Below, piece after piece: positions 1 through 11,868 of a stretch of 64,000 nucleotides of DNA. The stretch's first letter is position 1. Each line of letters opens with the position of its first letter. The stretch is from contig NC_089864.1 in assembly GCF_036373705.1 (NCBI RefSeq), positions 16,383,501 to 16,447,500 on the forward strand, read 5' to 3'. The notes beneath the pieces were generated by a model. That model searched no databases and was not told the origin of the DNA. It saw only the letters and a program-made list of their open reading frames with translations. The translations under genes were made by a program, and so were the position numbers. The DNA comes from Amia ocellicauda (Eukaryota; Chordata; Actinopteri; Amiiformes; Amiidae).

Positions 1-404
1 ATATGTTTGTCTGAAAACAGGAGCTTTTTCTATTAAACTTTTCCAGTTGAAGTCTCTGTGGCTAAAGATCTACAACCAAGTCTACTATGATGACCCTGCA
101 AACTTTAGCTTAACAAACAGGAAGGAAATTCATTTGAAATGATAATGTAAGCCACTAGATTGGTTAAAATGAAGACACAGTCTTTAGTGAACATGGCAAT
201 ATGTAAAAACAAATCCTGCAATAAAATGCAGGAACCACCTGTTCTGCAAGTCTATTCTCAGAAGAGTCTCCTATTAACCCATCTGTTCCCAATTTTGTCC
301 CTGACATGTAACTGCAATTTATATTCCATAGGTCACCCTTTCATATAATCTAAATGAGTTTTTGTTTTGTAAAGTGAGAAGTTTGTAAAAAAGTATGTCT
401 TATT
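1..404. other. No recognised gene
   Basis: AT-rich sequence with only short open frames that resemble nothing I know. No exon with convincing splice sites or repeat was recognised. Confidence 0.5.
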
Positions 405-1403
405 GTCGGTCACAATTGTGACTGGTGGGAACAAACAGTGTCAGTACCATGTACAGTGCAAACAAACAAATAAGCTATATATTTGAGATTTCAATGTATT
501 ACAAAATATTATTTCCATTTTGAAATTAACGTCATGGAAAACATGAGCAACATCTTAACATAGTCAATCAGGAAAATACAAAAAGCAAGAAAGTATTTTG
601 TGATCAAAATTCACAGCTGATGACCTCTTTACGTAACCTGTCACAGAGACATTCTTCATGTCAGTGCACCAAAAAATACATTTTTTTAGCTCTAGAATTT
701 TCTGTTACAACATAATGCCCTTGATGTTTATATGCTATTTTGTTTACTGCACATGAAACAAAGGATATCTGTCTTCTAAATTTGTTGTCACTGAGACAAC
801 ACTGTTGTCTTTCCACCTGACAAGCAGTTTCTCTCTTTCAGTCAAATCTTCTGACGATCCTCTGGGTGTCTTCTTAAAAGTACTTAAAGGGATGTCAAAC
901 AAACAATTTGTTCTTACTGCCCCAGAGCTTCCATTTCCATGTCTAGTCATCTCTTTAAGAAGTGAAGTTGTCATGTGTGAATTTGTATCTTTGAAGTACC
1001 TCAGCTGATTCAGTGAGACCTAGAACTACACTGGGTCCTTGACCCAGTCCAGTCTGTGGAAGGAGAGTGTGGGATCCAGCATATGGTTCCATGTGGTACA
1101 TATACCCAGTCATACAGGCAAGACTCCAGAGTTTAAATCATCATGGTACCCATGGTACCCATGACACCCATAATAGGGGATCATACTTTCATCAACTGAT
1201 AACCATTCACTGAATGGCATGAGATTGTAGGAATTGTTGAGTTCTCTGAAGATTGCTCTGGATCACCAGTGACTTTGGTGTTATCAACCAAATTGATGCC
1301 ATGATCTCATCAAAGTGATTCATGCGCATGGCATCAGATATGCTTACATTGTGACCATAATGTTCTTGTTACCATGACATGTGCAAACGTCCAATAGGTT
1401 ATA

Positions 1404-2618
1404 CACTCACCTAAAGGATTATTAGGAACACCATACTAATACTGTGTTTGACCCCCTTTCGCCTTCAGAACTGCCTTAATTCTACGTGGCATTGATTCAA
1501 CAAGGTGCTGAAAGCATTCTTTAGAAATGTTGGCCCATATTGATAGGATAGCATCTTGCAGTTGATGGAGATTTGTGGGATGCACATCCAGGGCACGAAG
1601 CTCCCGTTCCACCACATCCCAAAGATGCTCTATTGGGTTGAGATCTGGTGACTGTGGGGGCCAGTTTAGTACAGTGAACTCATTGTCATGTTCAAGAAAC
1701 CAATTTGAAATGATTGGACCTTTGTGACATGGTGCATTATCCTGCTGGAAGTAGCCATCAGAGGATGGGTACATGGTGGTCATAAAGGGATGGACATGGT
1801 CAGAAACAATGCTCAGGTAGGCCGTGGCATTTAAACGATGCCCAATTGGCACTAAGGGGCCTAAAGTGTGCCAAGAAAACATCCCCCACACCATTACACC
1901 ACCACCACCAGCCTGCACAGTGGTAACAAGGCATGATGGATCCATGTTCTCATTCTGTTTACGCCAAATTCTGACACTACCATCTGAATGTCTCAACAGA
2001 AATCGAGACTCATCAGACCAGGCCACATTTTTCCAGTCTTCAACTGTCCAATTTTGGTGAGCTTGTGCAAATTGTAACCTCTTTTTCCCATTTGTAGTGG
2101 AGATGAGTGGTACCCGGTGGGGTCTTCTGCTGTTGTAGCCCATCCGCCTCAAGGTTGTACGTGTTGTGGCTTCACAAATGCTTTTCTGCATACCTTGGTT
2201 GGAACGAGTGGTTATTTCAGTCAAAGTTGCTCTTCTATCAGCTTGAATCAGTCGGCCCATTCTCCTCTGACCTCTAGCATCAACAAGGCATTTTCGCCCA
2301 CAGGACTGCCGCATACTGGATGTTTTTCCCTTTTCACACCATTCTTTGTAAACCCTAGAAACGGTTGTGCGTGAAAATCCCAGTAACTGAGCAGATTGTG
2401 AAATACTCAGACCGGCCCGTCTGGCACCAACAACCATGCCATGCTCAAAATTGCTTAAATCACCTTTCTTTCCCATTCAGACTTTCAGTTTGGAGTTCAG
2501 GAGATTGTCTTGACCAGGACCACACCCCTAAATGCATTGAAGCAACTGCCATGTGATTGGTTGGTTAGATAATTGCATTAATGAGTTAAGGTGTTCCTAA
2601 TAATCCTTTATGTGAGTG
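1404..2618 (-). mobile_element. Tc1/mariner element, DD36E type, complete (copy 1)
   Basis: The 1215-bp element is bounded by TA dinucleotides at 1402-1403 and 2619-2620. Its terminal inverted repeats begin CACTCACCTAAAGGATTATT on the left and read almost the same in reverse on the right. It contains one long transposase frame. A nearly identical copy lies at 50919-52140 and a fragment at 3156-3305. Compared with those, this copy lacks about a dozen bases next to the right repeat (near 2588) and has one change inside the repeat. Confidence 0.93.
1436..2476 (-). CDS. Tc1/mariner (DD36E) transposase, intact frame
   Basis: The 346-residue protein would cut and paste its own element through the DDE mechanism in the nucleus. 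It begins at an ATG at 2476 with no internal stop. The N-terminus has a paired-type helix-turn-helix DNA-binding region (SISQSAQLLGFSRTTVSRVY) and a basic linker (GRKCLVDARGQRR). The catalytic acids are visible in WSDESRF, FQQDNAPCH and NPIEHLW. I count 36 residues between the second D and the E, which makes it a DD36E member. Full length and an intact triad suggest recent activity. The sister copy at 50937-51992 differs at only about a dozen residues before its altered C-terminus. It is a selfish gene, not a host gene. Confidence 0.9.
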   Translation of the reverse strand: MGKKGDLSNFEHGMVVGARRAGLSISQSAQLLGFSRTTVSRVYKEWCEKGKTSSMRQSCGRKCLVDARGQRRMGRLIQADRRATLTEITTRSNQGMQKSICEATTRTTLRRMGYNSRRPHRVPLISTTNGKKRLQFAQAHQNWTVEDWKNVAWSDESRFLLRHSDGSVRIWRKQNENMDPSCLVTTVQAGGGGVMVWGMFSWHTLGPLVPIGHRLNATAYLSIVSDHVHPFMTTMYPSSDGYFQQDNAPCHKGPIISNWFLEHDNEFTVLNWPPQSPDLNPIEHLWDVVERELRALDVHPTNLHQLQDAILSIWANISKECFQHLVESMPRRIKAVLKAKGGQTQY

Positions 2619-3155
2619 TATATCTGTGACGCATAAAGTATCTTGGTAGTCATAAAGTATGTTAAATATAATTATTAGTTCTTCCTTGTTTTCCACATAT
2701 TTGTGTTTTTCAGGTTAAACAGCATAGTAATACAGTAGACAATCAAGTCATAATATTTGATTAAACAATAATTTAGCCAATCAATTGCAGGCTAGGTCAT
2801 CTTTTTTGTTCTATATTTTGATGCATTTTTAACAGTCTACTATTACATCATAAGAAATCCCACAAATGATTTGATCCCACCTGATCAGAAATATTGATTA
2901 GCTGCTCACTTGGCAGAGGGAATAGTACAAAGCTAGTGGTATTATTACTTGGTTGCATAAAGTAATTAAATACCAGTGCTTTCAATATTTACCCAAGTAA
3001 TATACAAACTATTTTACACATTTATTTCAGTTCATAGTTTGCTATATTAGTCTATAATATAGTGTATGAAAAGCTATTGCCCCTTATAGGTATCTTGCCC
3101 CTTACAGTTCCTTCCATATAACCATGTTATATTTTTAACATTAAGGATTTGTTCT

Positions 3156-3305
3156 ATTCAGACATTCAGTTTGGAGTTCAGGAGATTGTCTTGACCAGGA
3201 CCACACCCCTAAATGCATTGAAGCAACTGCCATGTGATTGGTTGGTTAGATAATTGCATTAATGAGAAATTGAACAGGTGTTCCTAATAATCCTTTAGGT
3301 GAGTG
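3156..3305. mobile_element. Solo right-end fragment of the DD36E Tc1 element
   Basis: About 150 bp match the right end of the elements at 1404-2618 and 50919-52140: the region just upstream of the transposase start plus the terminal repeat, followed by TA at 3306-3307. It carries the internal bases that copy 1 lacks, so it is not a simple local copy of that element. It lies inside the piggyBac relic. Confidence 0.85.
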
Positions 3306-3345
3306 TATGGTCTACATTATCCCACCAGTCACAACTGTGACCACT

Positions 3346-4439
3346 AAGATATGTGTATGCTTTATAAACATCATGGAATTAATGTGTTGATTATGAAAGT
3401 ATCTGTGTAATGCTAGACCCTTTAAATATTATGTTTACAAAGAAAATAGATGCATTTCTAAAAAAATAAAAATAAATGTTTGTCAGCATTTTTTTGAAGA
3501 GCTTTAATACCTCCATCATTCCTTTACAACATAACTAAGAAGTAAATGCTATGGAATGCTGTTTGAGTCAATATTAAATAAATACACATTTCAGTATTTC
3601 ATGGCAGTATTTCATAATGACACATTTCCATTCGGTATATTCAAATGAATGGGCGTGGTTTCTCACAGATTCAGACCAAAGCAGCAGCACATCGAGTCTG
3701 TATCACTGTTGTGCGGACAATACGGAGGACAGCAGAGGCTCGACATGCCCTGTTGTTCTTAGCACATCAAACTGGAAGCGTTGAATACAACACAGACGAT
3801 ATTCATTACAACATTATCTGTACTTAGAAATTAAAGAGCATCCTGCTGTAGTGCGGTGATATTTACGGGAGAGTCTAAAAGGCCTGTGCTTTACACATGA
3901 CCATTACTTTTCTAACTGTGTATGTTTACATTTGGAAACTTCCTAATGCCATCAATAAAGTATGGAGACATTTAAGTAACATTAACAATACGAGTATGAC
4001 GTTAAGCGCTGCATATATGTGAATATCACTTAATGTGGAAAGGGCTTAAGGTGGTTAACTGTACTTAAAACATAACCACGTGTTAATCCCTATTGTAACC
4101 AAGGTGAATTGTGCCTAATGTTAAATGCGGTGAATGTGGAAATAGTTTAACATGCTTTACTCTACTAACCATTGGATCCTAACTTTTCTTATGACAAGAC
4201 CCACATCTACCAGTCCTGTACAAAAGAGCAGGCACTTAACTGAACACAATCAATATCAAATGTACATTACATACGCAGTACGAAGTGCGCAGAACCTCAC
4301 AGCACCTTGCAAAATCTGGTTTAATTTTCAAAACATATCAGCAGTTCATACCCAAGCTTTATATTTGATATAACTTCGCAATACCATTCACATCAGTAAA
4401 TGGTATCATCTCTACAAGCTACATCAGAGTTACAAGGGG
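3346..4439. other. No recognised gene
   Basis: Spacer between the piggyBac relic and the L1-type LINE. The short frames at 3645-3827 and 4152-4373 have no recognisable content or splice context. Confidence 0.5.
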
Positions 4440-7400
4440 ATCGTATTAAAAGAACTTGAACTTCTGCAGTGGTGTAGCGACACCATGGCGGCCCTGGATT
4501 CTACCATCGGCAAACTCTCCACTGAAGTTCAGGGAGTTGCACTGTAATTGTGAGGACCTGGAAGGGAGGTCGAGGAGGAATAATATCATGCTGATAGGGA
4601 TAGAGGAAGGGGTGGAGGGCTCTCGTCCCGGGTAATAGATTCCCCAACTTCTACAGGATATTCTGGGCCTGGAGGTGAAGCCACTTTTAGGTCAGAGACC
4701 ACGTTCGTTTATCATTAAGGTTCATCTTTACATGTCCGAGACCAGATTCTCCGCCAGGCTAGATTGGGGGGTCCTTTGTCATTCCAAGGCAAGAGAGAGT
4801 TTATTTTCCCAGACTTCGCAATAGCTCTTCCAAAGAGAAGAGCTGCTTCTGGGGAAGTGAAACATCTGCTGCATAACATTTAGCTGTCTATATGTGTGGT
4901 TGGGACTGATGGAACATATGTTCATACTGGAAATGTAAATAGTTATTTGATTCCCAATAATAAGATTGACTTTATCAAACTTGATATAGACCATTGGAGA
5001 CTCTGTGTCTAAGAATGTTGCTCTGCACAATGCACTGTGCAAATGTTTTTGATGCTATGTGGGTTTGCTTGTACTTCCTTTGGGGAGGTACGTTGGGGGG
5101 GGGGTTGGGGGGTTTACTCTCTTCTTGAACTCTTTCTCATTGTTTTCCTTCTTTCTTTCCTTTATGTTCTTGGTCTTCATTTTGTTGTCTGAGCTGAGTT
5201 CTTATGTGACTGGAGTGAATTGTGTACTACTTTTCTGGTTCACTCATGACAACTTCTACTCTGAAGTATAATTTCCTTCTTGCATCGTTATGGCTCAAGC
5301 TGATTTTAGTGGGAGATCTGGAGGCCATTCAGTTAAGTTTACGAGCTGGAATGTGAAGGGGCTTAACCACCCTGTAAAACGAAATAAGGTATTGTCTCAT
5401 CTTCAGCAGCTTAGGATAAATATTACTTTCCTTCAGGAAACCCATCTCCGTGTTGCAGATCATATTAGAATGTGCAAGGGCTGGGTGGGGCAGCTCTATC
5501 ACTCTACATTCCATGCCAGGGAAAGAGGTGCTGCTATGTTAATACACAAATCTGTTCCTTTTGTTGTGAGTAGGGTAATGGCAGACTCAAATGGCCGCTG
5601 GTATATATTATTGTTATATAATATAACATTTTTAAGAATATATAACACCCTGTTGGTACTTGCAAATGTATATGCCCCTAACTTGGATGATCATTTTATT
5701 CCTCATTTCTTATCATCTCTACACGATCTGAATTCACATTCAATTTGATCCTGGGGGGGGACTTTAACTGCTGTTTAAACCCTGGTCTTGACCACTCTTC
5801 TACTAAAACCATCATCTAAATCTGCTCTCACCATTCAGTCTTTTCTCGATAATTTTGCCCTTTCTGACCCTTGGCCTTTTTTAATCCCACAGCCAGAGAG
5901 TATTCTTTTTCTCACATGTCCACCATACATTCTCCTCTATCAATTTGGTTTTTTTTTTTAGATAAAAAGCTTTTGCCCTCAGTTCGTACCTATTCATATC
6001 ATAGTATTGTGATTTCTGACCATGCCCCTCTTACAATGGAACTTGCACTCCCAGATCAAGTGACATCCTCTGCTCCCTGGCATTTTAACTCACTGCTACT
6101 CTCTGACCATAACTTTAAACAGTTCATTTCTGTCATGACCACGATCTAGCACTTCCACTTTTCCCCACTAGATGTCACCTTCACCCTTCCTTACCAGTCA
6201 CTTCTCCCAGCTCCCTTCCTTCAATCAGCTTTCCTGTTAACCCTTGTGCACTCCTGTGATAAACACCTGCTCCCATTCATCCTGCACCTTCCAGCCTGGT
6301 TCTCTGCTCCCTATATAAACCCCCGACCGACACTGAGTCAGCATGAAGTTTTGTCACTGTAAACTAGAATTCCAAGCTGTCTCCATGTGCCTTGTTTAGC
6401 CTTGAATTAACCATGTATCCTTGACCTCCCGCTTGACTTCCCGACCACGACTTTGCTCTTCCCGTTTGCCTGATCACCCAACCCTTGCCCGTGACCATGA
6501 CCATGGGTTCCTCTGCCCACGGTACGTTACAATTTCCTCACAGATAGACTTCTTTATTAGCACAAATGTCACTCCTGGTATCTCTTCCTCCACTTTGTGG
6601 GAGAATTTACAGGCATATCTATGAGGACAGATTATACCTTATGCTGCTAATGTAAAGAAAAAAACATACAAAAAGGTTATCAGAATTAACAACTCTTATC
6701 TTGCAATTAGACAACCTTTATACTAATTCACCCTCCCCTGCTTTATATAAACGACTTAACCTTCAAACAGAGTTTCCGCCAATCAAGCAGAAGAAATGCT
6801 TCTTAAATCACAGCATGTCCTGTATGAGCACGGAGACAGGGCCAGTAAGATTTTAGCCCACCAGCTTCGACACTTTGCTGCCTCTCACTTAATTACTCAG
6901 GTTAGAACACCATCGGGCCTAACAGTCAACCAACATGAAATCAATAATCTATTTGAACAATTTTACGCATCCCTTTGAGTCGGAATCTCCTGCTGATTTC
7001 TCTTTAATTGATTATTTCTTTCAGAATCTTAACATTCCATCTGTGGATGTCGAATCTAAAGATAGATTGGACAAACCATTTTCATCTGATGAGATAACTC
7101 AGCCTATTGCATCCATGCAGTGGGAAATGGCCTGGTTTTCCTATAGAATTATACAAGACATTTTCCCATAAACTTTGCTCTTTGCTGCTTTCTATGTTTT
7201 CAGAGTCATTTACACCATCCTCATTTCCTCAAACTCTCTGTGAGACATCCATATCTTTGATACTGATAAAGGATAAGGACCCTCTTCAATGTGGATCATA
7301 CCTGTCATCTCCGTCATCAATGTCGATGTCAAAATCCTTGCTAAAATGTTGGCACTGCATATAGAATCTACCATCTATAATCTCTCCAGATCAATCTGGA

Positions 7401-8480
7401 TCGTTTATTTTCCAACCTTATTTATATATAAATATACTCTCCTTCAACATCCCTCCTCCCAGAGGTCCTGGTCTCTTTTGATGCAGAGAAAGCTTTTGAT
7501 TGTGATTGTGTGAGATTATCTTTTTGAAACTCTACTCAGGTTTGGCTTTGATGTTAATTTTATTTCCAGGGTTAGATTACTATACTCCTCCTCACTAGCT
7601 TCTGTTTGTACTAATAACACTTATTCTGATTTTGTCCCCCTGCAGCATAGCACCAGGCAGGGCTGTCCCCTTTCTCCCCTTCTCTTTGCCATCACCATTG
7701 AGGCCCTTTAGATAGCTCTGCGGCGCAGTCAGCTCTTAAAGAGTATATTTAGAGGAGCAGCGGGTATCTCTGTATTTACATTCTCCCACTCTCCCCCCAG
7801 TCCTGTTCATCTCCTACGAGGGGGCTGCTCCCAGCATGCCTCTGTCCCTTATGCAAATGCTGGAGCAGCCCTCCTAGCAGCACAGTGTTACAAGATATTC
7901 TGGTCTTGTCCTCAGCTACCTTCTTATTGGTCCTCTATTTTTGAATCTGTATCACATGTCCTACAATTGTGCATTGAACCCATACCCCATACCCCTGATT
8001 GCTTTGTGTAGTGTTGCACCTGGCACAGTCTGTCTGTCCAAAAACACTGTGGCATTTGTAACTCTCCTGGCTAGATGTTTATTTCTATTAAACTGGAAAC
8101 AAGCTGCTCCACCTGCTTACATCTGCTGGATTAGGGATGTATTATACTTCCTCAAATTGTGAAAAATTAAATATACCCTTCGGGGTTCCACAGACACATT
8201 TTACACGGCTTGGCAACCTTATTTGTCTTACTTTAAGCACCTCCTCTTTGCCCTAATAATCCCCTGATCATTTGGTTGACGCTCTCCATACTGTTCCTTT
8301 AGAAGACCTGCTATAATTGTCTTCTTCCAACTTGTCTTTCTCTTTTCTCTCCCCTTTCTCTTCATTCTTCTTTCAATCTTTTTCCTCTTTCTTCTTTATT
8401 CCTTTACAAATATATTCCTGTAATCTGCATATTACCAATTGTGATTATCAAAAAATCAATAAACAGAATAAAAAAAAAAA
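4440..8480 (+). mobile_element. L1-type LINE remnant (ORF1 and ORF2 fragments)
   Basis: An ORF1-like piece lies at about 4470-4720. ORF2 begins near 5290 with an apurinic endonuclease domain (FTSWNVKGLNHPVKRNK, FLQETHL, 5290-5748, and SDHAPL near 6020). Reverse transcriptase pieces follow in several frames: FPIELYKTF near 7130, a stretch at 7289-7360, VSFDAEKAFD near 7480 and RQGCPLSPLLFAI near 7650. The element ends in a poly-A-like tail near 8450-8480. Many stops and shifts make it non-functional. A solo LTR interrupts it at 6131-6531. Confidence 0.85.
6131..6531. mobile_element. Solo LTR inserted in the L1 remnant
   Basis: The 401-bp segment begins TGTCATGACC and ends CGTTACA, giving the TG...CA ends of an LTR. 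It is flanked by a direct 5-bp duplication ATTTC (6126-6130 and 6532-6536). A TATA box (CTATATAAACC) lies near 6311. Removing the segment plus one ATTTC copy reconnects the L1 ORF2 frame on both sides. The parent retroelement is unknown. Confidence 0.85.
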
Positions 8481-8820
8481 TCAACTGGTCAATTACTATT
8501 CTGTGAAATGTAACATGGTTTCAATGTTTTTTTATGAAGAAAGATGAAGATTGTACACACACTTGTTTTGAGTACAACATTAACATGCATTAATTACAAA
8601 AAAGTGTGCGCCGTGTGACCTAAACCTGTCAGGAAGCATCTCGAAAGCATTTGCACTACACAGTGGATTTGTCTGCCCCCTGTTGGTCAATAGAGTAATT
8701 GTGATAAATTAACTTAATACATTTGTTCGTATTTCCCACCCATTTATTGTTGTTGTTCAGGTGAGTGTGTTTTGTCACTGTACGCGATTACGCCTATATA
8801 TATGATGGCATTCTTGAAGC
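8481..8820. other. Spacer upstream of ccdc107
   Basis: No gene recognised. It leads into a GC-rich, palindrome-bearing region from 8821. Confidence 0.4.
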
Positions 8821-8911
8821 GCAGATTGTCGCAGTTCTGCACAGAGCTGCACAATTCCACCGATCCCATTGGTGGAGCAGCGCAGCTCTGCGCAGAACTG
8901 CGAAAATCTGC
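8821..8911. repeat. Palindromic GC-rich repeat, copy 1
   Basis: An imperfect palindrome of about 91 bp centred on GATCCCATTGGTGG. The outer arms pair GCAGATTGTCGCAGTTCTGC with GCAGAACTGCGAAAATCTGC. It contains a CCAAT box in reverse and several TGCGCAGA units. Related copies are at 9034-9120, 13651-13705 (partial) and 14062-14170 (reverse orientation). Confidence 0.8.
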
Positions 8912-9033
8912 ACTTAACCATCGCGACCAGCATGCTCTGCAGGAACGCGCCCTGTCTCCTTAAGCACAGCCGCTGACGTCACTTCCGTTACAAAAAGCAA
9001 TGGCAAATGAAGGGTCGTGCTCTTGTGGCTCAG

Positions 9034-9120
9034 ACTGCTGCAGCTCTGCGCAGGTCTGCGGAATCCCCCCGATCCCATTGGTGGAACGGGGCAGATTCGC
9101 GCAGAAGGTTTGCGCAGCAG
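9034..9120. repeat. Palindromic GC-rich repeat, copy 2 (ccdc107 proximal promoter)
   Basis: The same core GATCCCATTGGTGGA is flanked by CTGCTGC and GCAGCAG outer arms and TGCGCA units. It ends about 170 bp before the ccdc107 start codon, so it probably lies in the promoter or 5' UTR. Confidence 0.7.
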
Positions 9121-9290
9121 GAAGTAAAACGTGTAAATACTCAAATAATAGAATGAGGAGTTGTGTTGTTGATGCATGCCTTCCGTGTGCCTTGTCATGC
9201 AGTAGATCTTGCGAATAACAAGTGTTGTGTTCATATCCTGAAAGTACGCCTGGCATTATCATCTGTTTCGTGTCTCCTCCGCTGGCCGCC

Positions 9291-11868
9291 ATGCTGCTCA
9301 GCTCGTCCCAGCAGCTCATGGTGCTGTTCAGCGCGGTGCTGTTTGCGGTCGTGCTTTTCCCTCGGATGTTCGGAGGCGGATCGAAGGACCCGAAGCCATT
9401 CGATCCGCATTTCAATAGGAAAGGTAACATCTGTAACAGCTGGTTAAGAGTGTTTCAATGAGACCAGCATAGGACATGGGTGCAGATGTGTATGACTTGT
9501 GTGGTGTATAATAGTTATCTAGTAATTGCTATGGTAAATAATTCAATGATTTAAGTACTGAGCAAAGTTGTTCAATTAAATGTATTTTTGTCTTTATCTT
9601 CTTTTTATAATAATAATAATAATAATAATAAAACAGTCCATCATTTAACAAATATATTTTATATCTCTAAAGTATACTGGCTTTGTATACCTTATTCAGA
9701 AGTTGTTGTGACTGTCAAGCTGTAGCAATTTCAAGCTGCAGCTATATGTATTGTTATAGTAGGTCATTTGAAATTCTCATATGTAAGTGTAACATGGTCA
9801 GTTATTATTTATAGGGGCAATATTTATCATTTTCTTCATATGCATTGTAAAACATTGAATGATTAGGGTATATATGTATGAAGCAAGTACCATATATATT
9901 GTATTTTTTGTTGTTTCTCATCCAGTAAGAGGGCCTCAGGTGAATATGAATGCAGGAGGCGCGAAGAGCCAGCCATTTGAAAACATGCAGCAAATGAGAA
10001 AGATGATGGAACAAGAGATAAAGAGCGAAAGACTCAAAGGCAATAACAAAGGCTACGTGTTTACTCTGATGCCACTGTATGCAATTGGGGTTGGTGTGTT
10101 TGCAGCATACAAGTTTCTAAAGGTAAATATTGCAAATGCATCTGCAGCTTTCATCAGATGTTTGTGTTTAATAGAGCATATTTCACAGTGAGGAGCATCT
10201 CTAAATGTTTTGCAATAGGACAAGGCAGGATGAAAGTTTCCTCCTGCAGAATGACCAGAATGAAAGTTGATTTTTGCCTTAAAATGTGAAAACTGTTCCT
10301 CACATTTGTGTGGGGAAACAAACATATGTTCTGCAGTTGTACTAATAGAACACTGTTTGTCTCGTTTGTTCTTTAAAATACAGATTAAATCAAAGGATGA
10401 ATCAAAAAATGACAAGGATAAGTGTTCTAAAGGGGCGAAAAAGTCTGATGAAACAGGTAAAGTTATTGTTATGGATTTCATTCCTTAGCTTATTTTCTAA
10501 TAAAGGGTTGTCTGCTTCAGGGTTCACTGGCATGGGTATATAGCCAAGGAAATTAAGTCAATTGAATGTTTTGTACTGAACTGCAATTCCTTGTCTATTC
10601 TCCTTCTAATCTTAGCTGAAAATCAACTGAATGAACTTGAACAACGCTTAGCACAGACCGAGAAGATGCTCAATTCAATACTGACCCAGCTGGATCCATT
10701 GACTACATGGTAAGTGAAGCCCATGGGAACTTACCTTTAGCAGGTAAAACACATTTAATGTGCCTTCATTTAAATTAATATTTAGGTTACGTGGTTTAAC
10801 TCCAGAACCTGAACTTGGCCTTCATTTTAAGTTAGAGACTGTATAATATTTAAGGACTGATTGATCTGCACTGTATTGTTTTCATTAGGTTTTTAGATTG
10901 AAAGAATAGTGCTAAAGTAATTTTTTATGGGTAATCCCCCCCTTTTGGGCATGTCATCAGATTTTGCACTTATCAGCACAAAGTTACTAAATAATATAAT
11001 ACAAATGTTTGTCATTCACAGAGGTTCAAATACTTGAACATTTATAGGAATCATGTACAAATATATATTTATGTAATGGCCAGTGTTGTTTAGTTCTCTT
11101 GTTTTCCCTAGTTGTCTGACAGTTTGTATTCTATAATATAATTTACTGCATTATAGTGTTGAATCTGTGGCCTTTGAACAGAAGAATGAAATCATGGCGC
11201 AGTTACATTCCATCAGACAGCTGATGAAGAAAAGAGGCATGGACTGCCCTCCTATGAATGCTGAAGGTGACTTTGTTTTTATTTCATATTTTTGATCACC
11301 TCAGACATACAGGCGAGGAGGCTTAGGTTTAGGTCTACACATTTCTAGAATGTTTTCTCACTTAAAAGTGTTAGTATTCAGTTCTCCCCTAGTCACACTG
11401 AAGTGTGTTGACATTGCAGAGGTGCAGGATTTGACAGCCATGTTTTACCTGAAGTAGGATCCCCACTAATTGAAAGAAAACATAAAAAAATGAGGACTTT
11501 TAAGTTTAGTAACTTTGATTTATTCCTTTGTGTATGTCTATCTATTTAATCTTTCAGAAACGGCCTGTGATAAGAAGCTTGAAGACCTGATCGAGTCTTT
11601 GACTGCCAAGGAGAGTGAGGCAGAGGACAGCTCTGCGGAAAAGCAGGACGGCACCGCAAGAGGAGGAAACGTGCAAGAGCATCTGAACCCAGACACCATT
11701 TTAGGGGAAATTGTAGAAAGTGAAGTAGATGAAAACAATGACGGGAACCTCCATACACTTACCCTGAAGATTTCATCTGAAACTAGAATTGAAGATGTGG
11801 GTGCTCTTCGGAGCATGTGTGAAGAAATTGAAGAAACGGGGTTAAGACGACGTAACAGACCTGAATGA
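9291..11868 (+). CDS. ccdc107: Coiled-coil domain-containing protein 107 (RIC3/CCDC107-type membrane protein)
   Basis: Six coding exons join in frame: 9291-9423, 9926-10122, 10384-10456, 10616-10709, 11157-11266 and 11558-11868, giving about 305 residues. All introns are GT-AG. The start ATG sits in a strong GCCGCC context. Residues about 8-25 are hydrophobic (signal or anchor), and a membrane segment spans about 88-109 (YVFTLMPLYAIGVGVFAAYK). A coiled coil follows from about 135 to 190, with LAQTEKMLNSILTQLDPL resembling mammalian CCDC107. The C-terminus is acidic and ends LRRRNRPE. The arrangement also resembles RIC3, a receptor chaperone of the endoplasmic reticulum; a similar role is inference only. 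A polyadenylation signal lies at 12595. The gene is followed by caps2 on the same strand. Confidence 0.85.

Larger units (their letters stand above)
405..3345 (-). mobile_element. Degenerate piggyBac-type DNA transposon with nested Tc1 insertions
   Basis: A transposase relic is read on the minus strand from about 1400 down to 744. It includes the piggyBac-like signature LSVDESMIPYYG near 1170-1205 and a C-terminal stretch (WKDNSVVSV, 744-974) typical of the family, with stops and frameshifts between them. Near-identical inverted repeats built on GGTCACAATTGTGACTGGTG lie at 410-432 and, in reverse, at 3319-3341, and probably mark the ends. A complete Tc1-type element sits inside at 1404-2618 and a partial one at 3156-3305. 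No TTAA target duplication is evident, so the exact ends are uncertain. The family call rests on recognised motifs, not a database search. Confidence 0.65.

Noticed and set aside
9000-9447. Overlapping open frames on both strands before and across ccdc107 exon 1
   Set aside because: They are explained by GC-rich repeats and the real exon; only the frame from 9291 continues through spliced exons.
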